Notes under the pieces: generated by a model
What the model saw: the letters and a program-made list of their open reading frames with translations, nothing else
Told to the model about the DNA's origin: nothing
The model's database searches: none
Assembly (NCBI RefSeq): GCF_000166275.1
Contig: NZ_CM001023.1
Span: forward strand, 4,384,501-4,448,500
Length of the DNA stretch: 64,000 nt
From: Algoriphagus machipongonensis
GTDB lineage: Bacteria > Bacteroidota > Bacteroidia > Cytophagales > Cyclobacteriaceae
Direction: 5' to 3'
Translations under genes and position numbers: made by a program
Part shown: in pieces, positions 22,046 to 31,712 of the stretch
Layout of the letters: each line of letters begins with the position of its first letter
Position numbering within the stretch: the stretch's first letter is position 1

Positions 22046-22675
22046 TTATTTCGCTAAAATGGTTTCCAACATACTTACAGAACCTTCACAAATCACTAAG
22101 TGATCAGCATTAAGAACTTGGTAAGTATTTACATCATTTACAGTCACTACTTTTGACTTTGGTAGGTTTCTGCTAGACAAGTAAACATTCTTGTTCTCCT
22201 CAGGGATCACTACTAATGTCTTTTTGTCAGCTAATGACAACCCGTTCAATAAAGCCAAGTAGCTTTTGGTTTTTGGAGCCTCAAAAGAAAGGTTTTCCAA
22301 TACCGATAGGCTATTATCTTTCACTTTGTAAGAAAGTGCAGACTTTCTAGCCAACTGCTTCAACTTTTTATTCAACTTGAAAGAATAGTTTCTTGGGCTT
22401 GGACCGAATACACGACCACCACCTCTGAAAATTGGAGACTTGATAGATCCAGCTCGGGCACTACCAGTACCTTTTTGCTTTTTGATCTTCTTAGTCGATC
22501 CAGCTATTTCGTTTCTTTCTTTTGACTTATGAGTACCTTGTCTTTGATTCGCCAAGTACTGCTTAACATCCAAATAGATCGCGTGATCATTTGGTTCGAT
22601 TCCGAAGATTTCTTCAGAAAGGCTTACCTTTCTTCCAGTATCTTCTCCTTTATGATTAATTACTGCTAATTCCAT
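22046..22675 (-). CDS. rplD: Ribosomal protein L4
   Basis: 209 aa. Exit-tunnel protein; in E. coli it represses the S10 operon. Motifs: [43 protein letters not shown] (tunnel loop, about 70-92), [25 protein letters not shown]. Four bases after rplC. Confidence 0.98.
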   Translation of the reverse strand: MELAVINHKGEDTGRKVSLSEEIFGIEPNDHAIYLDVKQYLANQRQGTHKSKERNEIAGSTKKIKKQKGTGSARAGSIKSPIFRGGGRVFGPSPRNYSFKLNKKLKQLARKSALSYKVKDNSLSVLENLSFEAPKTKSYLALLNGLSLADKKTLVVIPEENKNVYLSSRNLPKSKVVTVNDVNTYQVLNADHLVICEGSVSMLETILAK

Positions 22676-22679
22676 GGAC

Positions 22680-23312
22680 TTATTTCTCTAGAATTACGAA
22701 AGAATTTTTAGGACCTGGCACTGAACCAGAAACCAACAGCAGGTTTTGCTCAGGATAGATCTTCAACACTTTTAGGTTGATCACCTTCACTCTGTCACCG
22801 CCAGTTCTCCCCGCCATACGCATTCCTTTGAATACTCTTGATGGCCAAGAACAAGCACCAATGGAACCTGGGTGTCTTTGTCTGTTATGCTGACCGTGAG
22901 TGGAACCACCCACACCTGCAAATCCATGACGCTTTACCACACCTTGGAAACCTTTACCTTTTGAAGTTCCGATCGCATCGACGAAGTCACCTTCGACAAA
23001 TACTTCAGAAGACTTCACAGTAGCCCCTAGATCTACCTGGCCTTCAAACTCGACCCGGAATTCTCTGAACTCAACAACTTTCTGCTTTGGCGTAGTACCG
23101 GCCTTTTTAAAGTGACCGATCAATGGCTTGGGCGTATTTTTCTCTTTACGCTCGCCATATGCCAATTGCACTGCGTTGTACCCGTCTGTTTCAACGTTTT
23201 TTACTTGCGTCACTACGCAAGGACCAGCTTCTATTAGCGTGCATGCGACATTACGTCCATCGGCACTAAAAATGCTAGTCATTCCTACTTTTTTACCTAT
23301 AATACCAGACAT
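22680..23312 (-). CDS. rplC: Ribosomal protein L3
   Basis: 210 aa. Early 50S assembly protein. [54 protein letters not shown] (conserved over about 118-155) and [25 protein letters not shown]. It is the first gene of its transcript: an exact TTTG-N19-TAACTTTG promoter lies about 60 bp upstream and a terminator behind rpsJ lies further upstream. Confidence 0.98.
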   Translation of the reverse strand: MSGIIGKKVGMTSIFSADGRNVACTLIEAGPCVVTQVKNVETDGYNAVQLAYGERKEKNTPKPLIGHFKKAGTTPKQKVVEFREFRVEFEGQVDLGATVKSSEVFVEGDFVDAIGTSKGKGFQGVVKRHGFAGVGGSTHGQHNRQRHPGSIGACSWPSRVFKGMRMAGRTGGDRVKVINLKVLKIYPEQNLLLVSGSVPGPKNSFVILEK

Positions 23313-23374
23313 CTATAATAAGATAATTTGATAATTCACAAGCGCTTATGCGCGAGAGCCCTTTTAAAGGACTG

Positions 23375-23405
23375 CAAAGTTACTGAAATAAAATTCCGTA
23401 ACAAA
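23375..23405 (-). promoter_or_regulatory. rplC promoter (TTTG-N19-TAACTTTG)
   Basis: On the minus strand TTTG (23405-23402), exactly 19 bases, then TAACTTTG (23382-23375), a full match to the Bacteroidota housekeeping promoter consensus. Predicted start of transcription near 23368, giving a leader of about 55 nt before rplC that contains the inverted repeats CCTTTAAAAGG and GCGC-ATAA-GCGC. Confidence 0.8.
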
Positions 23406-23435
23406 TGCCAACTCGTATATTTTCAAACATTTAGC

Positions 23436-23451
23436 AAGATTTTAAAATCTT
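23436..23451. repeat. Perfect 16-bp palindrome upstream of the rplC promoter
   Basis: AAGATTTTAAAATCTT reads the same on both strands and is centred about 40 bp upstream of the -33 box of the rplC promoter. It could be an operator or an upstream A/T element; chance is possible in this AT-rich gap. Confidence 0.5.
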
Positions 23452-23495
23452 CAAATGGATGAAAGCACTCTTGAAATATGAAAATGTGGAGATAG

Positions 23496-23528
23496 AAAAA
23501 GACCTGCACCGAAAGTGCAGGTCTTTTT
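23496..23528 (-). terminator. Intrinsic terminator after rpsJ
   Basis: A 14-bp perfect inverted repeat (AAAAAGACCTGCAC with GTGCAGGTCTTTTT, 5-base loop) lies 21 bp past the rpsJ stop. On the minus strand it ends in five T; it is symmetric enough to work in both directions. It separates rpsJ from rplC. Confidence 0.88.
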
Positions 23529-23549
23529 ATTTAAATATAGTATAGCAGA

Positions 23550-23855
23550 TCAAACTTTGATTTCTACATCAACTCCGCTAGGAAGCTCGATTTTCATCAA
23601 GGCATCCACAGTCTTTGAGCTGTTGGAGTAGATATCAACCAATCTTTTGTATGTACAAAGTTGGTATTGATCTCTTGCTTTTTTACTTACGTGTGGAGAT
23701 TTCAATACTGTGAATTTCTCCTTCTTAGTAGGCAATGGGATTGGTCCCACTACTACTGCACCAGTGGCTTTTACGGCCTTTACGATTTTCTCTGATGACT
23801 TATCCACCAGGCTGTGATCGTATGATTTTAGTTTTATTCTGATTTTCTGATTCAT
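23550..23855 (-). CDS. rpsJ: Ribosomal protein S10
   Basis: 101 aa. 30S head protein that also serves as NusE in antitermination. [50 protein letters not shown] (conserved over about 35-65) and [13 protein letters not shown]. It follows fusA by 11 bp and is the last gene of the str transcript, cut off from rplC by a terminator. Confidence 0.98.
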   Translation of the reverse strand: MNQKIRIKLKSYDHSLVDKSSEKIVKAVKATGAVVVGPIPLPTKKEKFTVLKSPHVSKKARDQYQLCTYKRLVDIYSNSSKTVDALMKIELPSGVDVEIKV

Positions 23856-23866
23856 CGCAATATTGA

Positions 23867-25987
23867 TTAGTCTTTCTGACCTTTTACTTCAGCAATTACG
23901 CCTTCCGCTATGTTATTTGGTACAGCCTCGTAATGAGAGAATGTCAATGAAGCTGTTGCTCTACCAGATGAAATAGTTCTAAGGTCAGTAATATAACCGA
24001 ACAACTCTGATAATGGTACAGACGCTTTGATTACGGAGGAAGTACCTTTAGTATCCATTCCTTTCATCAAACCTCTTCTTCTGTTCAAGTCTCCAGTAAT
24101 TGGTCCTGTATACTCGTCAGGTGCAACTACATCTACAGACATGATTGGCTCAAGTAATTGTGGCTTACACTTCTTAGCCGCTTCTTTGAAACCAAGTCTA
24201 GCTGCCAATTCAAATGATAATGCATCAGAATCGACATCGTGGAAGGAACCGTGGAACAATCTTACTTTCATCGCTTCGATTGGGTATCCTGCCAATGGAC
24301 CATTTTTCATTGCCTCAGCAAATCCCTTCTGGATAGATGGAATAAATTCTTTTGGAATCACACCACCTACAATACCGTTGACAAAATCAAGTCCTGGCTT
24401 CACTTCACCAGTCTCTTCATCTGCATCTTTCGGTCCGATTTCGAATACGATATCTGCAAATTTACCTTTACCACCAGTTTGCTTCTTATAAACTTCTTTG
24501 TGTTCAACAGAACCAAATAATGCTTCTTTATATGCAACCTGAGGAGCACCTTGAGTGATCTCTACTTTGAACTCTCTTTTCAAACGGTCGATGATGATAT
24601 CTAAGTGAAGCTCACCCATACCTCTCAAGATAGTCTGACCAGTTTCGTGATCAGTGTTAACTTGTAGTGTAGGATCTTCTTCTACTAGTTTAGCGATCGC
24701 CATTCCTAGCTTATCAACATCTGCTTGAGTTTTAGGCTCAATAGCATAACCAATTACAGGCTCAGGGAAGATCATGGACTCAAGAACTACCTTGCGATTT
24801 TCAGCACAAAGTGTATCTCCTGTCTTAATATCTTTGAAACCAACCACAGCACCGATATCACCAGCTCTTAAAGCTTCGATTTGATTCTGCTTATTGGCGT
24901 GCATTTGGAAAACACGTGAAATACGCTCCTTATTTCCAGATCGGCTATTGTATACATAAGAACCAGAGTTTAGAACTCCAGAATATGCTCTTACGAAACA
25001 CAATCTACCAACAAATGGGTCAGTTGCGATTTTAAATGCAAGACCAGCAAATGGCTCGTCCTCATTTGGAGAGATTCTTACTTCAGCATCTTCATCTTCC
25101 AACTCGTGGGCAATGATATCATCCTTATCCAATGGAGAAGGAAGTAATTCCATCACCAAGTCAAGCATGGTCTGAACACCTTTGTTTTTGAAAGAAGATC
25201 CACAAACCATAGGAACAATTTTCATGTCAATGGTTGCTTTTCTTAAAGCTGAAAGAATTTCTTCTTCAGTAATTGAATCTGGATCATCAAAGAATTTCTC
25301 CATCAATGACTCATCATAGTCAGCTACTGCTTCAAGTAAATGCTCTCTCCACTGAGCTACTTCCTCTTCCATATCTTCAGGAATTGGAACCTCAGAGAAA
25401 GTCATTCCGAAATCTTCCTCATTCCATACGATTGCTCTGTTATTGATCAGATCAACAACCCCACGGAATCTGTCTTCAGCTCCGATAGGAAGTTGCAATG
25501 GTACCGCATAGCTACCAAGCATTTCCTTCACCTGCTTACAAACCTCAAGGAAGTTAGCTCCAGCACGGTCCATTTTGTTAACGAATCCGATACGAGCTAC
25601 TTTATAATTATCAGCTAATCGCCAGTTAGTCTCAGACTGTGGTTCAACACCATCCACAGCACTGAATAGGAAAACTAAACCATCTAATACCCTTAGAGAA
25701 CGGTTTACCTCAACGGTAAAGTCCACGTGTCCCGGAGTATCGATGATGTTAATTTGATATTTTTGATCTCTGTAGTTCCAGAATACCGTAGTAGCAGCAG
25801 AAGTAATAGTAATACCTCTCTCCTGCTCCTGCGCCATCCAGTCCATGGTAGCAGCACCATCATGTACCTCACCAATTTTATGGGAAACTCCAGAATAAAA
25901 AAGAATTCGCTCAGTTGTTGTTGTTTTACCAGCATCGATGTGAGCAGCAATACCGATGTTTCTGGTATATTTTAAGTCTCTTGCCAT
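23867..25987 (-). CDS. fusA: Elongation factor G
   Basis: 706 aa. GTPase driving translocation. G1 AHIDAGKT (15-22), G2 region with [11 protein letters not shown]3 DTPGHVDF, G4 NKMDRAG; then domain II, and domains III-V with [18 protein letters not shown] and the C-terminal EPIMSVDVV. Normal length. Five bases after rpsG and 11 bases before rpsJ in the str operon. Confidence 0.98.
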   Translation of the reverse strand: MARDLKYTRNIGIAAHIDAGKTTTTERILFYSGVSHKIGEVHDGAATMDWMAQEQERGITITSAATTVFWNYRDQKYQINIIDTPGHVDFTVEVNRSLRVLDGLVFLFSAVDGVEPQSETNWRLADNYKVARIGFVNKMDRAGANFLEVCKQVKEMLGSYAVPLQLPIGAEDRFRGVVDLINNRAIVWNEEDFGMTFSEVPIPEDMEEEVAQWREHLLEAVADYDESLMEKFFDDPDSITEEEILSALRKATIDMKIVPMVCGSSFKNKGVQTMLDLVMELLPSPLDKDDIIAHELEDEDAEVRISPNEDEPFAGLAFKIATDPFVGRLCFVRAYSGVLNSGSYVYNSRSGNKERISRVFQMHANKQNQIEALRAGDIGAVVGFKDIKTGDTLCAENRKVVLESMIFPEPVIGYAIEPKTQADVDKLGMAIAKLVEEDPTLQVNTDHETGQTILRGMGELHLDIIIDRLKREFKVEITQGAPQVAYKEALFGSVEHKEVYKKQTGGKGKFADIVFEIGPKDADEETGEVKPGLDFVNGIVGGVIPKEFIPSIQKGFAEAMKNGPLAGYPIEAMKVRLFHGSFHDVDSDALSFELAARLGFKEAAKKCKPQLLEPIMSVDVVAPDEYTGPITGDLNRRRGLMKGMDTKGTSSVIKASVPLSELFGYITDLRTISSGRATASLTFSHYEAVPNNIAEGVIAEVKGQKD

Positions 25988-25992
25988 CCTAA

Positions 25993-26460
25993 TTAAAATC
26001 TAAAGTGTGAGAATGCTTTGTTGGCTTCTGCCATTCTGTGCGTATCATCTTTCTTCTTCACAGCAGCACCTTCACCTTTGGCACCTGCGATGATTTCACC
26101 AGCAAGTCTATCCATCATGGTCTTCTCACCTCTTCTACGAGCATAGGTGATCATCCACTTGATACCAAGGGACATCTTTCGTTCAGGTCTAACTTCCATT
26201 GGAACCTGGAAAGTAGCACCACCAACTCTACGACTCTTCACCTCTACGGATGGAGCAATATTGTTAAGCGCTTTTTTCCAAACTTCAAGACCATTCTCAC
26301 CTACTTTTTCTTCAACTTTTTCTACCGCATCGTAGAAAATTCTGTAAGCAATACTCTTCTTCCCGTCAACCATCAAACAGTTCACAAACTTGGTAACCAA
26401 GGTGTCATTGAACTTTGGATCAGGAAGAATATATCTCTTCTTTGGTTTCGCTTTTCTCAT
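25993..26460 (-). CDS. rpsG: Ribosomal protein S7
   Basis: 155 aa. Nucleates assembly of the 30S head. [27 protein letters not shown], the signature region near 20-46, [18 protein letters not shown] and the basic C-terminus KANKAF-like [11 protein letters not shown]. Twenty-two bases after rpsL. Confidence 0.98.
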   Translation of the reverse strand: MRKAKPKKRYILPDPKFNDTLVTKFVNCLMVDGKKSIAYRIFYDAVEKVEEKVGENGLEVWKKALNNIAPSVEVKSRRVGGATFQVPMEVRPERKMSLGIKWMITYARRRGEKTMMDRLAGEIIAGAKGEGAAVKKKDDTHRMAEANKAFSHFRF

Positions 26461-26482
26461 TTTTTCTAAATGTTATAAAGTA

Positions 26483-26866
26483 TTATTTCTTTGCCGCTTT
26501 CGGCTTTTTAGCACCATACTTAGAGCGACCTTGTTTACGGTCTTTTACTCCTGCTGTATCTAGTGCACCACGGATGATGTGATATCTTACACCTGGCAAG
26601 TCTTTTACACGACCACCTCTGATCAATACGATCGAGTGCTCTTGCAAATTGTGACCCTCTCCTGGAATGTAAGCATTCACTTCTTTTCCATTTGTCAATC
26701 TAACCCTAGCTACCTTTCTCATTGCAGAGTTAGGTTTCTTAGGTGTCGTAGTGTACACTCTGGTACAAACCCCTCTACGCTGAGGACATGCGTCCAATGC
26801 TCTAGACTTTGATTTGGATTCCAGTGTGGTTCTACCTTTTCGTACTAACTGTTGAATAGTAGGCAT
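26483..26866 (-). CDS. rpsL: Ribosomal protein S12
   Basis: 127 aa from [13 protein letters not shown] longer frame starts at a TTG at 26926, but that codon lies in the promoter, so the ATG at 26866 is the start. Decoding-centre protein: [19 protein letters not shown], with both lysines of PKKPNSA intact (the residues altered in many streptomycin-resistant mutants), and [19 protein letters not shown]. First gene of the str transcript. Confidence 0.98.
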   Translation of the reverse strand: MPTIQQLVRKGRTTLESKSKSRALDACPQRRGVCTRVYTTTPKKPNSAMRKVARVRLTNGKEVNAYIPGEGHNLQEHSIVLIRGGRVKDLPGVRYHIIRGALDTAGVKDRKQGRSKYGAKKPKAAKK

Positions 26867-26913
26867 TAACTGATAAAATTTAGTTTTCCTGTAAACTGTT
26901 AAATTTTGGACTG

Positions 26914-26944
26914 CAAAGGTAAACAAAGTAATAAGATGAACAAA
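26914..26944 (-). promoter_or_regulatory. rpsL promoter (TTTG-N19-TACCTTTG)
   Basis: On the minus strand TTTG (26944-26941), exactly 19 bases, then TACCTTTG (26921-26914). Full match to the Bacteroidota consensus. Transcription would begin near 26907, about 40 nt before the rpsL ATG. This decides the rpsL start. Confidence 0.82.
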
Positions 26945-26964
26945 ATTAAGCAGTTATATTTTTA

Positions 26965-27285
26965 TTAGGCTTCTCCCGGGGTTCCGAAACTTATCGGAAA
27001 TTGTGGGGCTTCATTTGCCTGATCAATTTTCCCAAAAGCTGCTTCGTATTTTTCAATATTGTCTTTCAAAGCACTCAAAAGTCTCCTTGCATGTTCTGGA
27101 GTTACGATGATTCTCGATTTAACTTTTGCCTTCGGTACTCCAGGCATCAATCGGATAAAATCAATCACAAATTCAGAATTGGAGTGAGCTATCATCGCCA
27201 AATTGGCGTAAGTACCTTCTGCTACTTCCTCCGACAATTCTACATTGATCTGCTGATCTGGCTTGTTTCCTTTTTCGTCTTGCAT
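26965..27285 (-). CDS. DUF3467 domain protein
   Basis: 106 aa, cytoplasmic, no signal peptide. A single conserved domain (about 12-85): INVELSEEVAEGTYANLAMIAHSNSEFVIDF, then RLMPGVPKAKVKSRIIVTPEHARRLL. Function unknown. It sits between rpoC and rpsL, which is a conserved position in Bacteroidota as far as I know the family, and suggests a link to transcription or translation. A terminator lies just upstream and I see no promoter of its own, so expression probably comes from read-through of the rpoBC transcript. Confidence 0.88.
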   Translation of the reverse strand: MQDEKGNKPDQQINVELSEEVAEGTYANLAMIAHSNSEFVIDFIRLMPGVPKAKVKSRIIVTPEHARRLLSALKDNIEKYEAAFGKIDQANEAPQFPISFGTPGEA

Positions 27286-27295
27286 TTTATTATGA

Positions 27296-27326
27296 TTAAA
27301 AAAGGCCTGTACGAATACAGGCCTTT
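27296..27326 (-). terminator. Intrinsic terminator after rpoC
   Basis: Inverted repeat AAAGGCCTGTA/TACAGGCCTTT (11 bp, loop of four) followed on the minus strand by TTTTTTTAAT. It lies between the rpoC stop and the DUF3467 start. Confidence 0.85.
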
Positions 27327-27348
27327 AGTTATTTAATTCTCTATTCGA

Positions 27349-30300
27349 TTAAAGAATAGCTTCGCTTGATTTCTTAGAGCTAGATCGTTCCATGTTATCT
27401 GAAAGCTGATCGTACTCTTCCTGAGATCCTACGATAAGGTTTTGGATTCTTCTTTGTCCTGTTCCTGCTGGAATCAAGTGACCTACCAAAACGTTTTCCT
27501 TCAAGCCTAACAATTCGTCACGCTTACCTCGGATCGCTGCTTCTGAAAGCACCTTCGTTGTCTCCTGGAAGGAAGCTGCAGACAAGAAACTTTCTGTACC
27601 CAAAGAGGCTGCAGTAATACCTTGTAGAGTTGGCTTAGAAACCGCAGTTTCAGCATCTCTAACTTGTACTAGTTTCAAATCTTTACGCTTCAAGCTCGAA
27701 TTCTCATCTCTCAGCCTTCTAGCTGTGATGATCATTCCTGGTTTTAGAGTAGAGGAATCCCCTGCATCCATCACCACTTTCTTATCAAGGATAATATCAT
27801 TCTCCTCTCTAAACGCCCACTTATCAACCACTTGGTTTTGAAGGAATCCAGTATCACCAGCATCAAGGATTTCAACCTTCTGCATCATCTGGCTAACAAT
27901 TACCTCGATGTGCTTATCATTGATTTTTACACCTTGAAGTCTATATACTTCCTGGATTTCATTTACCAAATATTCTTGAACAGCAGTTGGTCCTTTGATA
28001 GACAGGATATCATTTGGAGTAATTGCTCCATCAGACAATGGCTCACCCGCACGGATGAAGTCATTTTCCTGCACAAGGATGTGCTTAGAAAGAGAAACCA
28101 TGTATTTCTTGATCACACCATCTTTAGATTCGATGATAATCTCTCTGTTACCTCTCTTGATACCACCGTAAGTTACTACACCATCGATTTCAGAAACCAC
28201 AGCTGGATTAGATGGGTTACGTGCCTCGAACAATTCCGTTACTCTTGGAAGACCACCGGTAATATCTCTTGTTTTACCTACAGACCTTGGGATTTTCACC
28301 AACACCTGACCAGCTTTTACTTTTTCACCAATTTCAACAGCCAAGTGAGCACCCACTGGGATGTTATAAGACTTAGACTCATCGCCATAGTTTACAACAA
28401 TCGCTGGGTTCTTGGTTCTATCTTTCGTGTCAATAATTACTTTCTCACGGAAACCAGTTTGATCATCGGCAACCTCCTTATAAGTGACTCCTTCTACAAT
28501 AGATTCGAAGTCAATAGAACCGTCGAATTCAGAAAGGATAACCGCGTTATATGGATCCCACTTACAAAGTGCACCGTTTTTCTCAATTTTCTGACCATCC
28601 TTCACTGCCAATAAAGCACCATAAGGAACGTGGTTAGAAACTAGTGTTTTACCAGTTTTAGGGTCGTTGATTTTGATCTCTCCAGATCTACCCATCACAA
28701 CTGTCACAGCTTCTCCATCCTTGTTGGTCGTCTCAAGCATTCTCAACTCTTCGTCAAACTCAACAACACCCTCAAACTTAGCAGTGATGCTGGCTTCAAC
28801 GGCCATGTTAGATGCAGTACCACCCACGTGGAATGTTCTCAATGTCAACTGTGTACCTGGCTCACCGATAGACTGTGCAGCAATAACACCCACAGACTCA
28901 CCAGCTTGTACCATATGTCCTGTAGCCAAGTTTCTTCCGTAACACTTAGAGCAAACTCCTCTACGGGTTTCACAAGTCAATACGGATCTGATCTCTACTT
29001 CCTCAATAGCCGATTCATCAACACGTGCTGCAATCTCATCGGTAATTTCGATTCCTGCTGGTACGATCAACTCATCAGTTAAAGGATCATATACATCATG
29101 TACAGAAACTCTACCTAGTATTCTTTCAGAAAGTGGCTCCACGATTTCATCGTTGTCTTTCAATGGAAGGACATTCAAACCTCTCAAGGTTCCACAATCT
29201 TCCTCAGTGACGATCATATCCTGGGCAACATCTACCAAACGACGAGTCAAATAACCCGCATCGGCAGTTTTCAATGCTGTATCCGCAAGACCTTTACGTG
29301 CACCGTGTGTAGAGATAAAGTATTCCAATACATCTAGACCTTCTTTAAAGTTAGAAAGGATTGGGTTTTCAATGATTTCACCTACAGAACCTTGAAGGTT
29401 TTTCTGCGGCTTGGCCATCAAACCTCTCATACCACCCAACTGACGAATCTGCTCACGAGAACCACGGGCTCCAGAGTGCATCATCATGTAGATCGCATTA
29501 AATCCTTGCTTATCCTCTTCCATCTGCTTCATAAGATTATTCGTCAAATGAGAGTTGGTACGAGTCCAGATATCAATTACCTGATTATATCTTTCATTGT
29601 CAGTGATTAGACCCATTAGGTAGTTATTCCATACCTGGTCTACTTCTTCCTGAGCTTTTGCAATCATTGGCTCTTTTTGCTCAGGAATAATCACATCATT
29701 TAATCCCATAGATAGTCCACCACGGTAGGCCATCTGGAATCCTAAGTGCTTAATATCATCCAAGAATTTCGCAGTTCGTGCAATACCACAAACCTTGACA
29801 ACCTTAGCGATAATCTGCTGAAGCTTTTTCTTAGTCAACAATTCGTTTACGAAACCAACTTCCTCTGGAACAAACTGATTGAAGATCAATCTACCTGCAA
29901 CAGTTTCGATGATTTTCTCAACGATTTGACCATCTGCTTCTCTTACTTTCACTTTACACTTGATATTCGCATGCTGTGAAATAACACCTTCATTCAAAGC
30001 GATAACCACTTCTTCAGTGCTATAGAAAGTCATTCCTTCTCCAGGTACAATTTCCTCAGGAGTAGATTTCTTTCCTTTAGTAACATAATACAGACCCAAA
30101 ACCATATCCTGAGAAGGTACCGTGATCGGAGCTCCGTTGGCAGGGTTAAGGATGTTATGAGCAGAAAGCATCAAAGTAGAAGCTTCCAAAATTGCTTCAT
30201 GTCCAAGAGGTACGTGAACCGCCATCTGGTCACCGTCAAAATCGGCGTTGAATGCAGTACATACCAATGGGTGAAGCTGGATTGCTTTTCCTTCAATTAA

Positions 30301-31662
30301 TTTTGGCTGGAATGCTTGAATACCTAATCTGTGAAGTGTAGGAGCACGGTTAAGTAGCACAGGGTGCCCTTTCAAAACGTTTTCCAAGATATCCCAAACC
30401 ACTGGATCTTTACGATCCACAATTTTCTTAGCAGACTTAACAGTCTTCACAATACCTCTTTCGATCAGTTTTCTGATGATAAAAGGTTTGAAAAGCTCAG
30501 CCGCCATATTTTTAGGTAGACCACACTCGTGAAGCTTCAACTCAGGACCTACTACGATCACAGAACGACCAGAGTAATCCACACGCTTACCAAGTAGGTT
30601 TTGACGGAATCGACCTTGCTTACCTTTCAACATATCAGAAAGGGATTTCAAGGCACGGTTTCCATCAGATCTTACCGCATTTACTTTTCTTGAGTTATCG
30701 AATAAAGAATCCACAGCTTCCTGAAGCATTCTCTTCTCGTTTCTCAAAATCACCTCAGGAGCTTTGATATCTATCAATCGCTTCAATCGGTTATTTCTAA
30801 TAATTACTCTTCTGTACAGGTCATTAAGATCCGAAGTTGCGAAACGACCTCCGTCCAAAGGAACCAAAGGACGCAATTCCGGTGGAATCACTGGAACCAT
30901 ACGAACAACCATCCATTCTGGGCGGTTTTCAATTCTGGTTCTAGCATCACGGAATGCTTCTACTACTTTCAATCTCTTAAGTGCCTCAGCTTTTCTTTGC
31001 TGAGAAGTATCTGTCGCTGCCTGGTGACGAAGTGCATAAGACAAATCATCAAGATCCAATCTTGCCAAAAGCATTTCAATACCTTCAGCACCCATCTTAG
31101 CGATGAATTTATTTGGATCATCATCGTCGAGCATGTGGTTCTCCTTAGGGAGTTTATCCATAATATCCAAGTACTCATCTTCCGTTAAGAAGTCTAAGTA
31201 TTGAATTCCATCCTCGGCTTTAATACCTGGCTGTACTACCGCGTAACGCTCGTAGTAAACGATTTGGTCAAGCTTTTTAGTCGGAAGACCAAGAAGATAA
31301 CCGATTTTATTAGGAAGAGATTTGAAATACCAAATGTGAGCAACTGGTACTACCAGCTCGATGTGCCCCATTCTCTCTCTTCTCACTTTTTTCTCTGTAA
31401 CCTCTACACCGCAGCGATCACAGATGATACCTTTATACCTGATGCGCTTGTACTTGCCACAATGACATTCCCAGTCTTTTACCGGACCAAAGATTCTCTC
31501 ACAGAACAAACCACCCATTTCAGGCTTGTAAGTTCTATAATTGATCGTCTCTGGCTGGGTCACTTCACCGTTTGAACTATCCAGAATAGATTCTGGGGAA
31601 GCCAAACTGATGGTGACTCTGGAAAAATCGATGTTAAGTTTTTTATTTTTTCTGAACGCCAT
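27349..31662 (-). CDS. rpoC: RNA polymerase beta-prime subunit
   Basis: 1437 aa. The N-terminal zinc site is C66, C68, C81, C84 (ECHCGKY, ICDRCG); the catalytic Mg loop NADFDGDQM is at 472-480; the bridge helix/trigger loop region ([19 protein letters not shown]) and a second zinc cluster ([17 protein letters not shown]) follow; the C-terminus includes the insertion-rich jaw and ends with [10 protein letters not shown]. Follows rpoB by 50 bp; that gap contains a 7-bp-stem hairpin. Confidence 0.98.
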   Translation of the reverse strand: MAFRKNKKLNIDFSRVTISLASPESILDSSNGEVTQPETINYRTYKPEMGGLFCERIFGPVKDWECHCGKYKRIRYKGIICDRCGVEVTEKKVRRERMGHIELVVPVAHIWYFKSLPNKIGYLLGLPTKKLDQIVYYERYAVVQPGIKAEDGIQYLDFLTEDEYLDIMDKLPKENHMLDDDDPNKFIAKMGAEGIEMLLARLDLDDLSYALRHQAATDTSQQRKAEALKRLKVVEAFRDARTRIENRPEWMVVRMVPVIPPELRPLVPLDGGRFATSDLNDLYRRVIIRNNRLKRLIDIKAPEVILRNEKRMLQEAVDSLFDNSRKVNAVRSDGNRALKSLSDMLKGKQGRFRQNLLGKRVDYSGRSVIVVGPELKLHECGLPKNMAAELFKPFIIRKLIERGIVKTVKSAKKIVDRKDPVVWDILENVLKGHPVLLNRAPTLHRLGIQAFQPKLIEGKAIQLHPLVCTAFNADFDGDQMAVHVPLGHEAILEASTLMLSAHNILNPANGAPITVPSQDMVLGLYYVTKGKKSTPEEIVPGEGMTFYSTEEVVIALNEGVISQHANIKCKVKVREADGQIVEKIIETVAGRLIFNQFVPEEVGFVNELLTKKKLQQIIAKVVKVCGIARTAKFLDDIKHLGFQMAYRGGLSMGLNDVIIPEQKEPMIAKAQEEVDQVWNNYLMGLITDNERYNQVIDIWTRTNSHLTNNLMKQMEEDKQGFNAIYMMMHSGARGSREQIRQLGGMRGLMAKPQKNLQGSVGEIIENPILSNFKEGLDVLEYFISTHGARKGLADTALKTADAGYLTRRLVDVAQDMIVTEEDCGTLRGLNVLPLKDNDEIVEPLSERILGRVSVHDVYDPLTDELIVPAGIEITDEIAARVDESAIEEVEIRSVLTCETRRGVCSKCYGRNLATGHMVQAGESVGVIAAQSIGEPGTQLTLRTFHVGGTASNMAVEASITAKFEGVVEFDEELRMLETTNKDGEAVTVVMGRSGEIKINDPKTGKTLVSNHVPYGALLAVKDGQKIEKNGALCKWDPYNAVILSEFDGSIDFESIVEGVTYKEVADDQTGFREKVIIDTKDRTKNPAIVVNYGDESKSYNIPVGAHLAVEIGEKVKAGQVLVKIPRSVGKTRDITGGLPRVTELFEARNPSNPAVVSEIDGVVTYGGIKRGNREIIIESKDGVIKKYMVSLSKHILVQENDFIRAGEPLSDGAITPNDILSIKGPTAVQEYLVNEIQEVYRLQGVKINDKHIEVIVSQMMQKVEILDAGDTGFLQNQVVDKWAFREENDIILDKKVVMDAGDSSTLKPGMIITARRLRDENSSLKRKDLKLVQVRDAETAVSKPTLQGITAASLGTESFLSAASFQETTKVLSEAAIRGKRDELLGLKENVLVGHLIPAGTGQRRIQNLIVGSQEEYDQLSDNMERSSSKKSSEAIL

Positions 31663-31683
31663 AGTTTTTTGAAAGATATGTAA

Positions 31684-31701
31684 AGGGCTCTTGCGAGCCC
31701 T
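31684..31701 (-). other. Hairpin between rpoB and rpoC
   Basis: Inverted repeat AGGGCTC/GAGCCCT with a 4-base loop. There is no real T-run after it on the minus strand, so it looks more like an RNA processing or stability element than a terminator. Confidence 0.5.
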
Positions 31702-31712
31702 AATGAGCTAAA

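Noticed and set aside
27832..28614. 260-aa plus-strand ORF opposite rpoC
   Set aside because: Longest antisense frame in the window but fully inside the conserved rpoC coding sequence; no domain or start context.
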